NCBI GenBank assembly: GCA_014898425.1
Contig: RCSZ01000001.1
Span: forward strand, 682,001-746,000
From: Botryotinia globosa
Lineage: Eukaryota; Ascomycota; Leotiomycetes; Helotiales; Sclerotiniaceae
DNA: 64,000 bases
Direction: 5' to 3'
Every line of letters begins with the position of its first letter. Positions within the stretch are counted from its first letter, which is position 1. Below are positions 51,664 to 64,000 of the stretch, one piece after another. A program made the position numbers and the translations under genes. The notes under the pieces were generated by a model. It had not been told where the DNA came from. It did not search any database and was given only the letters and a program-made list of their open reading frames with translations.

Positions 51664-52500
51664 ATTCAAATAAAATTTAAGAAACTAAAAATAAGCTATT
51701 TAATCTCAAATAAGAAAATGATTTTTATATATCTATATTACAAAGTTTAAAAGAACTTTTTATAAAGTCAAAGATTAGAATTAGTCTAATTCAAATAAGC
51801 TTTTAATCTTTTATAATAAAATTAATATTATTCTTAGAAATCGTTTTTTTAATAACTTATATTATTTTACTTTTATTCCAATTTTATTTAGATTATATGA
51901 CAATTAGCTATATATATAACAAATTAATTCCCTATATCATTTTATTTTAATAAATCTAAAGCTCTATATATATTACAAATCCATTCTATTCTTGGAATTA
52001 TAATCTAATAAATATTAATATTATTAATATCTTTGATTTTTTCGATTTTTTAACAAATAAAGCCAATTATACTTTAATTTCATTTTATTCCTATATATCT
52101 GAGTTTTCTCTTATTAAAAAAGCTTTTTTATATAAACAAAATGAATATATTTGATATGAAAATACTTTCCATGAAATATAAATCTATCCGCTTAATCTAT
52201 ATTAAAAAGTTTGAAATTGAAAAAAAGCCTATTCCAATTATTATAATTACTCTTATGGACTTTAAATATAATAATAATGATAATAATAAAGATTTAAAAG
52301 GAATAATTAATAATCAATATTCTGAAAATCATTTTAAAAAAGCATATAATATGATAAATATATATTTATTAATAATAATATATATTATATTTTAATAGTT
52401 TTTAATAAATAAAAAAGAAAAAGATTAGTAATTATATTTTATACTTAAATTGTTTATTTAAAACAAATTTGAGGCGAATTCTTGAAAAAATGGGGAATAG

Positions 52501-52651
52501 TATTATAATATATATATAATCATATTCAATCAAGTTAAATACAATACTAAGCTTTGAATTGATTGTATATATAGCTTTATAGTATACTCTTTTTAGCTCT
52601 ATAGCTTTTAATTCTAAGGTTGATCTCTAAACACTCGTTGGGTTTATCACA
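52501..52651 (+). repeat. 3' LTR of small LTR element A
   Basis: Starts TATTATAATA (TGTCACGATA after four transitions) and ends TTTATCACA before the GTACC target duplication. Confidence 0.85.
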
Positions 52652-52719
52652 GTACCCACGTATTGTAGATTCTATATATCTAATTATATTCTATATAAAA
52701 AACTAGCTATATAGAAAAG

Positions 52720-53937
52720 TAATGGGCCTTATACAAGTACTACTGAAAGAATAAGTTTCTTTATATTCACTTAATTCTCTTTAATATAATTATTATTATA
52801 TTGAAGTTATTCCTTTGAAGTAAATATTCTTATTCATATACTCAAGATTTTCTTTTATAAATTTCAATATAATGATTTTTAAAAAGAAATTAAAATTCTT
52901 TTATTTATCAATCAAAATTCCTAATCTTTTATTAATAAAATCAATCCTTTTTTTAATCTCTTTTCATTCATTTCATTATTTTAATATCAATCTTATTTAT
53001 ATTATTTAGATTGATAGAAGTTTGATATAGCTTTTCTTTTATTATTATATCAATTTAATCATCTTAACAATCTTTTTTCATTTATAGAATTATCATAATA
53101 TTATAAGATTAATTATTAATCATTTCCAATTTTAGAAATAGATTATATAATGATTTAGAATTAATATATAGAATTAATAGAATTTCCTTATTAAAAATAA
53201 TACTAACTATAAAAATAATTGCCATACTAATATCAACTCCTTAAGTTAATCTATATAACTCTGAAACGAAAACATTATATATAACTCTTGTGTATTTAAT
53301 AGATAATGAATAAATAATATTAGTTTTATTATATTGATTTATTAATTATGATAACAATATAGTTTATTTAGAATAAATAGCTTTTATTGTTTTTAAAAGA
53401 AAAAGTATTGACAGAAACAATAATCTTAAATAAATTTAAATCAAAGGATATATAATTGAATTCTTTTATAGGATTTTCTTTTATAGGATTTTCTTTTTAT
53501 TATTTAATATATTTATTTAATATATTTATTTAATATATTTATTTAATATATTTATTTAATATATTTATTTAATATATTTATTTAATATATTTATTTAATA
53601 TATTTATTTAATATATTTATTTAATATTATTCTTATTAGATTGAATTCTTTGTATTGTTATCAATAAATCGAAAAATATCTCAGATTAATATGTAATTAT
53701 AATATATATTCTACAAACTTATTATGTAATATATTACTTAGGTATAGAAATATATTTTTGAACCTTATTATATATATTATATATATCTATAAATTCTATT
53801 AAAACAAATTATAAATTATTATATCACTTTTATTAATCAAAATAAATATTATAATTTTTAACTATACAAATAATATTATTAAACTTTAATAAATAATTGG
53901 AAATTGATTTTTCTCTATCCTTAATTATAAAATTAAT
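52720..53937 (-). mobile_element. Fragment of the copia-type family
   Basis: Collinear similarity with 24.24-25.05 kb, for example GAATAATATTAGTTTTATTATA near 53,310 against GAATGATATTAGTTTTGTTGTA near 24,700, and AAAGGATATAT in both about 130 bases on. This corresponds to the 3' (pol end) part of the minus-strand copia-type element. A 13-base minisatellite has expanded inside. Boundaries are approximate. Confidence 0.5.
53500..53628. repeat. 13-base minisatellite (TTTATTTAATATA)n
   Basis: About nine perfect tandem units. Confidence 0.93.
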
Positions 53938-56900
53938 TGTTACGAGCATTAGTCGGTTTAGCGTCGGGCCGATTATTATTCTAATGTGAAGAGTTTATAT
54001 ATATATATATAGTTTTAGAAAGAGATTTTAAAAAGATGAATGAAAGGTTTTATGATATATTTATATTTATATTTATATAAGTATTAATTGTTATTTTGGA
54101 TTTGTTTTGATAAATCTTTTTATTTTATTGTATTAAAATAAGCTGGTAATTAGTTTTCGAGAATAACTTTAAAAGCGTTAAAAATAGCTTGTTTGAAGAT
54201 TTTACCTAAATTAGATCATAACATATTTATAATATATTATTAATATAGAATTAATATTATTTAGATTAAAATAACCTTTATTTTATTTATAAGACTGGAT
54301 TGAAAAAACGCTAAAAAAAAGAAAATGTTTTTAGAATTCGAATCTTCTAAAATATATATAAAACAAGTTTATAATATATAATTGATATTCTTTGAAAAGT
54401 ATTAAGATTTTTTAGAATACTTATAGGGCATCTTTATAATATATTATCAATGTCTTTTTGAAAATATCCATATTATTTTGAAAACAAAATAATTGAATAA
54501 AAAGAAAGGAAAGAATATTGAGAAGGGTTTATTTTTAGAAAGCCAATTTTATTCTAGATTATGTTTGGAAAATTCTAGTAATACATTTATTTATTTATTA
54601 AAAAAAAGCTTTGTTATATTTATTTTATTTATTAAAGAAAATAGATTTTCAGTATTTTTATATTTAGTTATTTTCCGGATTTCTCGGATTTTCTTGTATT
54701 GAGGATTTAGTGGGAAGCTAAAGGAGCTTTGTATTTTCAGCACTTTCTATAGAAAAAACAATGCTCGCGAGATACTAGCGGTACCTTTATTTTATAAACC
54801 TATTAAGAAGATAGAGTCTCTTTATAATATTAGGGAAGGGTTTAGCTAATCAATTTCGTGGATAATTGAGTTTATTAGTGAAAACCTATTGCAAATAGTT
54901 GATATTAAATTGAGTAGTTTATATATTAATGAAAAACAAATTAGTATTCTATTGAAATTATTTTATTGAATAAGAAAATGTGAATAAACTATTTTTAGAA
55001 TTTCAGATCTCAGGTATTTTTTAGAATTTTCAGTATTTTTAGAAATTCCTTTAGATTTCGAAAATTCGATAGAAAGTTAATAAAAATAAAGCTTTATACT
55101 TTAATTACTTTTAGAATTTGCGGGGTTTTTAAATATCTTTTAGATTTTCAGGAATTTTCAGGAATTTTCCTAAGTTTTCCTAAATTTCAAGGATTTAATA
55201 AAAAGCTGGTGGAACTTTGTATTTTCAAATCATTTTTAGTTTTTATATTCTAAATATAGTTTAATTTTAGGAATGTTCTAGATTTTCAGGATTTTTCAAA
55301 TATTTTGGATTTTTAAGATTTTCAAAAGTTTAATACCTTTAATATCTTTTGATCTTTTGATCTTTTGATCTTTTGATCTTTTGATCTTTTGATCTTTTGA
55401 TCTTTTGATCTTTTGATCTTTTGATCTTTTGATCTTTTGATCTTTTGATCTTTTGATCTTTTGATCTTTTGATCTTTTGATCTTTTGATCTTTTGATCTT
55501 TTGATCTTTCGAATATTCTGGATTTTTAGAATTTTTAAGATTTTCAGAATTCTTGGATTTTTGGATTTTTAGAACTTTTGAGACTTTTGAATATTATATA
55601 TTGATAAAATATTATAATACTTTAACAATTATAGATTTGATATGTTTTGAAAATTAAAAATTGGAAACCAAACAATAAAACTCTATCGAATACAAATTAT
55701 TATATTATTAAAAGTAAATCAATCTCTTTCTTTTCAAATCTTTTGAATTTTAACATTTTAGATTTTTATTATTTTCAGAATTTTGAAGATTTCAAAGGTT
55801 ATGTATGTACTAAAAAATAATTATCAAATTCTAATATCATAGAGTTTTATATATTTTGAAAGAATGAAAAGCTTTTAAAAACAAAAACTAAAAAAGGAAA
55901 ACAAAATTCTATCATTGAATATAAGTCATTATACCTAGGTACTATCAAAAATAAATTGATTTTTTTTTTCTTCGAATTTTCAAATTTCAAAAATATTGAC
56001 CCAATTAACTCCAATTTTATATACTTTTCAAATTGAAAATAAAAAATAAAAAATAAAAACCTCGTCAAATATAAATCACCACTCTACCCAAAAAAATCAA
56101 TTTTTTTTTCAAATGTTTTAAATTTTAAAGATTTTAATCTAATTAGTTTATAAGATTTCAATATTTTAATATTTTTCGAAGGTTTAAAATTTCGAATATT
56201 ATATATCAATATAAATATTATCAAATTCTTTTCAAATCTTCAAAATCTTCAAAATCTTCAAGACTTTTAGAATTTTCGAAATTTCGGATTTTTAATACCT
56301 AATTTTATATATATTAAAAAAATAAATAACTCATAAAAAAAAATTGAAAAAAAAAGGAAACGAAACTCTATTATCGACTACAATTCATTATCTTATCAAA
56401 AACAAATCGATTTCTTTTTTTCAAATCTTTTGAATTTTCGAATTTTTAAAAATTTAAAATTTCAGATTTCAGATTTTGGATTTTGGATTAGTTTTTGATA
56501 TTCTTATATTATAATATAGTTTAACGATTATAAAGGAATTAAATCTTATAAAATAAGAATATAAATAATATATAATTAGTTTGTACTATAGAAATCAATA
56601 AGGTTTCAAAAAAAAGATTGATCTAATAGCAATTGGTTATTGAATAGTTTTTGAAAGCTTTCAAAGGATACAAAGTGATCTATCAATTAATTTTAAAAAA
56701 ATTCAAAAATAAAAACCTTAAGGAGGGAAGCTTTATTACAAGTATTAATTGATTTAACATCGAACTGATTATTATTCTAATATAAAGAGTTTTTATATAT
56801 ATATAGCTTTAAAAAAAGATTTTAGAGAGATTTATGAAAAGTCTTATAATATGCCTACACCTATATGGGCATTAGTCGTCACCTTGCACCTGTTCTAATA
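53938..56900. mobile_element. Element with terminal direct repeats (LTR-like), about 3 kb
   Basis: Direct repeats of about 165 bases: 53,938-54,110 begins TGTTACGAGCATTAGTCGG, and 56,736-56,897 begins TATTACAAGTATTAATTG, sharing GATTATTATTCTAAT, AAGAGTTT(T)TATATATATATA and the following region. The right repeat retains CCTACACCTATATGGGCATT. The interior has no recognisable retroelement domain; 54,480-54,860 and 55,000-55,330 are rich in GATTTTCAGG-type words. A 69-codon frame at 54,493 is not recognisable. Right boundary and target duplication are uncertain. Confidence 0.55.
55345..55508. repeat. 8-base satellite (TCTTTTGA)n
   Basis: About 20 perfect tandem units, each containing GATC overlapping the unit junction. 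Confidence 0.95.
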
Positions 56901-57847
56901 TCAATCTTTTTAAATTGTTTATTCTCAATCTATATAAATATATTATCCCCAATATTAAGAATATTATTTATTTAAAATCCTGTAGTATTAAATCCAATTC
57001 TCTTATTATTTATATACAAGAGATAAGGATTATACATGGGTTATTATATTTTAAAATTCTTATGATAATAACTATAATACAGTTTGAATTAATAATTTTC
57101 TATTTTTAAAATATTATATAATAATTTAATAACAAATAGAACAATATCAATTAATAAATTTATTCTTTTTGGAATATGAATATAAAAAATGTAATAGAGG
57201 TTCGAAATAGATTGAATATATATCTAAGTAATATTTCGAAAATATACATCTATATTATCATTTCAAATATTTATAGTTAATGAAACTAAAATATATTAAA
57301 TTGATTATTGAGTTAATAATAACTATATTAAAATAATTAGTTTATCAACATTATTATTCATTTGAATAATTAATTTTGATTTATAAAATTTGATATTTAT
57401 ATTTTCATTTTTAATTTTATTAATGAATTATAATTTAAATATATATATATCTAAAAGAATATGGAATGATAATATAATTTTGAATATATATTTAATTGTT
57501 AATCTATCAATCCCCTTCTTTCTGAATTTTTTAATATATAATTAAATCCTTGAAGTTAATATAAAAAAAATCAAAAAATGAACTTTATATATAAACTTTA
57601 ATCTAAACTATAATTTAGTTTTGAAAGACATATTAATATAAATATTTAATCGGTTTTAAATAAATTCAAAAAGAACTTCTCAAAATTTATAATATATATA
57701 ACAAATACATCAAAAAAAAATTAATTTTGTTAGACTTTAATAGAATGATTTGAAATATAATCATTCTAATTATTAAAATTGAAAAAATCAATAATTTTTC
57801 AATATAACCAATTTCAATATATATATATATAATATGATTTTATTAAT
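56901..57847. other. AT-rich stretch without recognised genes
   Basis: No gene or assignable element. A 64-codon frame at 56,915 is composition-driven. Confidence 0.4.
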
Positions 57848-58553
57848 ACCAATGGCCTGCGAGCCCCCGGACCCCTTGCTTTTTGAGAAAGTGTTATATA
57901 ATAATATTTATAAAAATCCAAAAAAGAAATTATATTAAAGGCTTGCAGGCGAAGTCGGTTTACCTCATTATATTGATTTTTCTTATAATTTTATTCAGAT
58001 TTTTCAATTTTATTCAGATTTTTTAATTTTATTCAGATTTTTTAATTTTATTCAGATTTTTTAATTTTATTTGGATTTTTGTAAATCATATCACATTAGA
58101 TCAATAATTATACCATTGAACTACAAAAGCTATAATATTAAAATAATTTTTATTAATATTAGGTTTATTATATTCAATATAAACCTTTTTCAATTGCTTA
58201 TATAAATTTTAGTTTTATATACTATTAAAACTTCAATCCTTTAAAAAAAACCTAGTTTCGAAGCTAGCATTATAAAAATTGTACCATTTGAAAGCCCTTA
58301 ATATATTCTATATAGTTACCACTTTTCTTTTCTCTTTTTTCTTTTAATTTAATTTAATTTAATTTAAATAAGTTAATTTAAATAATTTCATTGAAAAAAT
58401 CTAAATGCTATAGCGCTATGGCTACAATAGCAAGGAAGTCAAGCCAATAAGATTGTTTGAATCGGGTCTCATTAAGCGAGAGTTCTCTTTTTTCGTGTGT
58501 ATACAGCTTTCGGTCCTCGCGGACAGCAAGAATATTAAGGAGATAAACCTCCA
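57848..58553 (+). mobile_element. Hairpin-ended element, copy 5 (short form)
   Basis: 706 bases, starts ACCAATGGCCTGCGAGCCCC and ends AGATAAACCTCCA, single 196-base unit. Variable tract (57,965-58,080): five units of ATTTTATTCAGATTTTTT type. Minus-strand A-box TAGTTCAATGG at 58,123-58,113. AT flanks both ends. Confidence 0.86.
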
Positions 58554-59046
58554 ATAAATCTAAATCTTATAGATTTATAAAATAAAATATATATATATAT
58601 TTCTCCTTCCATATTGAAAAATAAAAAGGATTCTCTTTATTTCTGAATAATAGTTTTATTACCCTCTCTTTAAATCAAAACAATATTATTTAATAACAAA
58701 TCATAAAAATAATTTTAAAGAAGCTATTATACACATTCGAAACTTCTTATACTTATATAAAACTATATAGCTTACAAACTTCTATCATAACTTTAAAGAT
58801 TGCAACAACTGTGATAAAATAATAAATATTGAAAAGCTATTCTCAACAATATAAAGAAATATAATGAAAATAAATAGAATAAATATCAATCTATTTAATC
58901 TAATGATATTGTTAATAGTCTTCATAATTGTTTAAAATATAACTACCCTATTAATATCTACCTAGGTAATTTATAAATTTTATTATCAATCATTTTGTAA
59001 AATCTATACAATAATAATAATAAAAATTAATAGTATTTATAAAGTA
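58554..59046. other. AT-rich stretch without recognised genes
   Basis: Nothing recognised. Confidence 0.35.
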
Positions 59047-59631
59047 CAATAAATTACTCTAATGCTATTAAAAGTTTAATAAATTATTATCATACTATTA
59101 AAATCGATATCTTCTTATTTTTATATTGTTTGGATTCTAATCAAAAAAAACTAGATTCTATAATAGATTCTAATTTCATATATATAGATTCTATAGATTC
59201 TATAATTTTATTATAGATTCTATAGTTATATTATAGATTTTATTATTATAGATTCTATAGTTTTATGAAAGATTTTATTATTATAAATTCTATATTCCCT
59301 ATTACCCTTTTTTTCTTTTTTTCTTTCTTTTCTTCAAAAAGAATGGAAAATATATTAGAATCTAAAAGTAAAGAATAGAATATCTAGAATCTATTAATAA
59401 AATTATAGAATTTATAATCATAGAACTTTCATAAAACTATAGAATCTATAATAATAAAATCTATAATATAACTATAGAATTTATAATAAAATTATAGAAT
59501 CTATAGAATCTATATATATGAAATTAGAATCTAAACAATATGAAAATAAAAAGATATTAATTTTAATAGTATAAAAGTAATTTATTGGATCTTTAGTAGT
59601 GTGAAAGTATTTATTTTACCATACAAGATAA
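59047..59631. mobile_element. Foldback MITE, copy 1
   Basis: 585 bases that are almost entirely one long inverted repeat: left arm 59,047-59,300 and right arm 59,340-59,631, both with TAGATTCTATAGATTCTATA-type runs, around a pyrimidine-rich centre (CCCTATTACCCTTTTTTTC at 59,297). Homologous along its length to 62,613-63,185. No coding. Confidence 0.78.
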
Positions 59632-60280
59632 TATACTTCTATAAGAATCTTTTTCATTTGAACAGATATTAATCTAATGTATTATTAGAATTCTTTTTTT
59701 AATAAAATCAATATTAACATTATAAATAATATATTTTAATAAATCAATATATATATTGATTGAATATTTAAAGAATTTATTTTATATATATTTCATAAAT
59801 ATATTGACTAATTATTGAATAATTTGAAAATATATAACTTTGTTAATAATATTTATAATAAAAATATTATTAATATAAACTATGTTAATCAATATTATAT
59901 AATTGGATTCAATTTTTTTATAGAATAACAAAAACTCGAATTTTTTGAATAATTTATTGTAAATTTCATGATAATAATAGAATTTAATAAATTAGTTAAC
60001 TATTTCAAAATTCTTGTTATATTTGAAATATTTGGATATTTTATAAAATTTAAAAATAAATAAATAATCGAAACAATAATAAACTTATTATAATCTGATT
60101 TTAATAAAATAATTAATCAATTCTTAAATGTTAATATTTTACAATAAAAATAATTAATCAATTTATCATTATATAGAATAGATATCTTCAAATGAAATAA
60201 TAATATTATCAAAACTGTTATATTTGAATTTGAATTTCCTTATACTTATTAGATAAAATAAAAATAGAAAATCAATCTTT
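59632..60280. other. AT-rich stretch without recognised genes
   Basis: Nothing recognised. Confidence 0.35.
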
Positions 60281-60285
60281 ATTAT

Positions 60286-60436
60286 TATCACGATATACAT
60301 ATAATCACGTCCGATTGGGCTAAGTATAGTATTAAGCTTTAAGCTGATTATATATATAGTTTTATAGTATACTCTTTTTAATTTTATAACTTTTAATTCT
60401 AAAATTGATTTTTAGATATTTATTGAATTTATTATA
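60286..60436 (+). repeat. 5' LTR of small LTR element B
   Basis: Aligns base for base with 50,951-51,103 (TATCACGATATACATATAAT; CGATTGGGCTAAGTATAGTA). Confidence 0.83.
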
Positions 60437-61821
60437 TTATTACAAACTTTTTTAAATAAAAAATGAAAAGAAAGTTGTATATACTTATAAATAAAGTATA
60501 TATATATTATTCTTATTGGTATTTAATTATATTATTTATATTTTTTTGTTTGTATATAGATTTTCTTAATATTGATTAAAGATATTATCTTTTTCTTTAC
60601 TTTTATTTTCTAAATTATAAGTTACGATTCAATAAATCTTATAATTATAGAACTTTATAATGAAATAATCTTTTAATAAAATAAAATCTTATTTCTATAT
60701 TTTTTAATTTTCAAATATTTTCTTATTATTTATATATCTTTTTAATCAAAACTATCTTTTTTTATTCCAAAAAGCTTAATCATAGTTTTAAAAAGTTAAT
60801 ATATAATTACTTTCAATTTAAATAGAATTTCAAATGAATAATATTATAATTAACAATTTTATAATTTAATTTTATTATATTTATTTTAATCTTGTTTCTT
60901 ATATATAAATTATAGTATTATCTTAGCTTTTGTTTTTTAATCAAAATATTCTTTTGAATTATATAATAATTTTGAATTAACTTATATATATTTATAATAA
61001 TATAAATAAATTTCAAATAATCAAAAATAAACAATTCAATTTCAAAGAAGAAATTAATTCTTTGTATATCTATATTACGAAATTCTAAGAGATTTTTTAT
61101 AAAATTAAAGATTAGAGTCAACTCGATTTAAATAAAATCTCAATTTTTTATAATAAACTAAATATTATTCTTGAAAATCATTTTTCTTAATAATTCATTT
61201 TACCTCATTTTTATTCCAATTTATTTTAAATTATATAACAATTAAATATATATACAACAAATAGATTTCTTATATTATTTCATTTTAATAAATTCTGGGT
61301 TCTATATATATTATAAAATCTATTTTATATTTAGAATTATAATTTAATAAATATTATTAATACCTTTGACTTTTCAATATTTCAATAAACAAAACCAATT
61401 ATATCCCAATTTTATTTTATTTCTATATATCCAAATTCCTTTTTATTGAAAATATCCTTCTATATAAATAAAATAAATATATTCAATATAGAAATACTTT
61501 CTATTTAATATAAACCTATTTATTTGATTTATATCAAACTACTTGAAAAAAAAAAAAAACTTATTTCAATTATTATAATCACTCTTATTGATTTTGAACA
61601 TAATAATAATAATAATAAAGATGTAAGAGAAATAATCAACAATTAATATTTTGAAATTTATTTAAAGAGAGTATATAATATAATAGGTATATATTTATGA
61701 ATAATAATATATATTATATATTAATGATTTTTTTTAAAGAAAATAATCAATAATTATATCTTGTATTTTAGTTATTTATTTAAAGTAAATTTAAAATAGA
61801 TTTTTCGAAATGAGAAAATAA

Positions 61822-61954
61822 TATTACAATATATATATAATTGGATTTAATTAAGTTAAATATAATTATATTTATAGCTTTATAATATATTCTTTTTAGC
61901 TCTATAGCCTTTAATTCTAAGATTAATCTCTAAACACTTGTTGAGTTCGTTACA
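61822..61954 (+). repeat. 3' LTR of small LTR element B
   Basis: TATTACAATATATATATAAT at the start, GTTCGTTACA at the end, followed by the ATTAT duplication. Confidence 0.8.
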
Positions 61955-61959
61955 ATTAT

Positions 61960-62612
61960 ATCCTATTTTATATTATCAAATGAAAGCTTTATATAGAATA
62001 AATTAATTGAAATAATGATTCTAATGTTATATTAAACTATTATTTAATTAATAACAATTCTATTGTATTTAATATTTTCAATCGTTTTTTATATCAAATA
62101 TTGTTTATATTTAATATTTTCAATCGTTTTTCATATCAAATATTGTTTATATTTAACAATTAATTTCCAAGCTAAACCTATATTAATTAAAATATTAAAA
62201 AGCTTATTATTAGTATATTATTTATCATCAAGATTACTATATTTAATATAGTAATTCGTTTCAAATTGATTTTTTTTCTTTTGCATATATTTATAATATC
62301 TATATTTCTTTTCTTTATAATTAAGTAAAAAATGATTATCCTTATCTTGATTAAATAATACAAAAGGAATTATTTACTAAAATATTCACTATAAGATTTC
62401 AAACAAAAGTTCAAAGAACTATTATCATAAAAACATCAATATAAGAAAAAAATTTGAATACATGTACTTCATTTTGGAAATATTTTTTAATAAGAATTAA
62501 TAATTCGCTTAATCTGATTAATAAAATTCAAAATATTTAAATAAAAATTATATATCGTAAAATAATGTTTCGAAATATTATTATATATAAACAAAATCTT
62601 ATTATAATATAA
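61960..62612. other. AT-rich stretch with a short tandem duplication
   Basis: Contains two tandem copies of a 41-base unit (TTAATATTTTCAATCGTTTT...) at about 62,069-62,150. No gene seen. Confidence 0.5.
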
Positions 62613-63185
62613 CGGTAAATTACTCTGATACTATTAAAACCTTAATAAATTACTCTCATACTACTAAAATTAATATCTTTTTACTTTTATACTATTTAGA
62701 TTATAATCAAAAGAAATTAGATTCTATTATAAATTTAATACTCCTATTATAGATTTTCTACTCTGGTTATAAATTCCATATTTTTATTATAGATTCTATA
62801 CTCCTTATTACTCTTTTTTTCCCCTTTTCTTTTTCAAAAGAATAAAAAATATATCTATCTAATTCTAATTAGTTTTTCCCCCCGTATTTCAAGTTTATAT
62901 AGAATTAATTGAATGATAATAAATCAATACTAATAAAACATTAAAATCCGAAAATAAAAAATAGTATATTTTAAATCTATCAATAGAATTATAGAATTTA
63001 TAATAATAGAATCTATAATAAGAAAATTATAGAATCTATAGAATCTATATATATAAAATTAAAGTCTATTACAAAATGTAACTTTTTTTGATTAAAATCT
63101 AAATAACATGAAAGTAAAAAGATATTAATTTTAATAGCATAAAAATGGTTTATTAGATTTTTAGTGGTGTGAAAGTAATTTACCG
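62613..63185. mobile_element. Foldback MITE, copy 2
   Basis: 573 bases. Terminal inverted repeats of at least 85 bases: CGGTAAATTACTCTGATACT left; CGGTAAATTACTTTCACACC as reverse complement of the right end. Possible 4-bp duplication ATAA on both sides (62,609-62,612 and 63,186-63,189). Homologous to copy 1. No coding. Confidence 0.78.
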
Positions 63186-64000
63186 ATAATATGATTGAAA
63201 ATCATATATAATCAGGAGAAAAATATACTAAAAAAAGTCTAAATCCTTAATTATTGTATTAAATATCTCTTAAACATTTATATTGGAATTATTCTCAATG
63301 TAAATTTCAAAAGAAATATTATTCCATTTGAAAAATATATTTTATTAATATTCAAATTCTTTGAAATTGTTGATCATTATTTCATATGATTTTTGATATA
63401 TACCAAAAAGATTATTTAAATTGATTTAAGAATAATCTCTAATCACATTCGAGAGTACAATGCAAAAGATTATTATAATCATTCCAAATAATATATAGAT
63501 TTTTAAAAGATCGATAAAATAATAGCTCTAATTATATTGATTACTGTTTTGATTATTCTTATAATTGAAATAATCAGAATAATTGCAATCCTTATCGTTT
63601 TTATTATTTCTATTACTTTTATTATTACACCAATTATTTTTATAATTATTATTAGAATTATTCAAATTATTATTATTATTATTAACATTTAAGAGTTTTA
63701 GAAAATGATTTATGAAAAAAAGAAATAGAATTCAAGTATTCTTAGAATTATATAATAAGAATAATTTTTTATATACATCGAGAAAGATAATTAGATTGTT
63801 TATACTTTATTAGTAATTAGATTTATCACCATCCTCAACATATATACTTTATTTGAAATTGATCGATTCAAAACTATAAACGATATATTCAAAAATATTA
63901 TGTATTAATATCTGTAGTTTCAAATGATTAAAAGAATATATAAAATAAAATTCAGTGCTATGACCAGATCGTTTTCGAAAAAATAATTATGAAAAAATAT
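63186..64000. other. AT-rich stretch without recognised genes
   Basis: Nothing recognised; several short ATT/TTA runs near 63,600-63,690. Confidence 0.35.

Larger units (their letters stand above)
50951..52651 (+). mobile_element. Small LTR element without pol (TRIM-like), copy A
   Basis: 1,701 bases. LTRs at 50,951-51,103 and 52,501-52,651 begin TGTCACGATA and end TTATCACA; 5-bp target duplication GTACC at 50,946-50,950 and 52,652-52,656. A purine-rich tract (GAAAAAATGGGGAATAG) sits directly before the right LTR. The internal 1.4 kb has no recognisable gag, protease, integrase or reverse transcriptase. One open frame, 52,141-52,395 (MNIFDMKILSMKYKSIRL…), has a diverged counterpart in copy B. 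The strand is given from the position of the purine tract. LTR pairs differ by transitions, so this copy was RIP-mutated after insertion. Confidence 0.85.
60286..61954 (+). mobile_element. Small LTR element without pol (TRIM-like), copy B
   Basis: 1,669 bases, homologous throughout to copy A. LTRs 60,286-60,436 (TATCACGATA...) and 61,822-61,954 (about 18 bases shorter, internal deletion); 5-bp target duplication ATTAT at 60,281-60,285 and 61,955-61,959. The counterpart of the copy A open frame (from about 61,473) reads INIFNIEILSI then stop, KPIYLIYIK, so protein-level similarity persists but two stops interrupt it. Confidence 0.83.

Noticed and set aside
60918..61121. 67-codon minus-strand frame
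   Set aside because: Composition-driven frame inside TRIM-like copy B with no counterpart I can recognise.

Overview
The window looks like a filamentous ascomycete chromosome (Pezizomycotina). Short GT-AG introns (mostly 48-115 nt) with CTRAY-type branch sites, a CFEM protein with a GPI-type tail, a Rac GTPase beside Cdc42-type machinery, a telobox double-Myb protein and a CENP-T gene all fit. The very AT-rich repeat block with transition-only divergence between copies fits RIP (repeat-induced point mutation). A leotiomycete (Helotiales-like) is my guess from overall style only; no marker here fixes the order.

Region 1 (1 to about 18,180) is ordinary gene-dense DNA with ten recognisable housekeeping-type genes, for which I worked out exon structures: a WD40 DCAF11/LEC14B-like protein (5' end outside the window), a double-Myb Teb1/Tay1-like protein, a DUF7704 membrane protein, a UAS-UBX protein, SURF1/Shy1, CENP-T, Cms1, a CFEM surface protein, a Nop6-like RRM protein and the Rho-family GTPase Rac. 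Each gene has its own transcription unit. Several are divergent pairs sharing 0.5-1.0 kb promoters (Teb1/DUF7704, UBX/SURF1, CENP-T/Cms1). SURF1 and CENP-T converge.

Region 2 (about 18,180 to 64,000) is an abrupt switch to extremely AT-rich DNA with no credible host gene. It is a graveyard of nested transposable elements. I can resolve: a Ty1/copia integrase relic (19.0-19.7 kb); a 7.1 kb minus-strand copia-type LTR element (24.06-31.14 kb) and a fragment of the same family (52.8-53.9 kb); two long Tad1/I-like LINE copies (33.7-40.7 and 41.6-47.7 kb), the second with an exact 15-bp target duplication and lying inside a third, inverted LINE copy; two 1.7 kb LTR elements with 5-bp target duplications but no recognisable pol; a 3 kb element with terminal direct repeats; three copies of a TA-flanked inverted-repeat MITE; two copies of a foldback MITE; and five copies of a 0.7-1.15 kb hairpin-ended element.

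The five-copy hairpin-ended family is the most interesting find. One copy sits inside a LINE whose sister copy preserves the empty site. This shows a precise insertion at A|T with no target duplication, and one end is an 8-bp hairpin closing in CTGG followed by T. That resembles a non-autonomous Helitron, but the terminal hairpin placement is not canonical. The copies also carry a tRNA-Gly-like 5' half and a simple-repeat tract that differs completely between copies. The ORFs in Region 2 are low-complexity or relic reading frames and are not called as genes.
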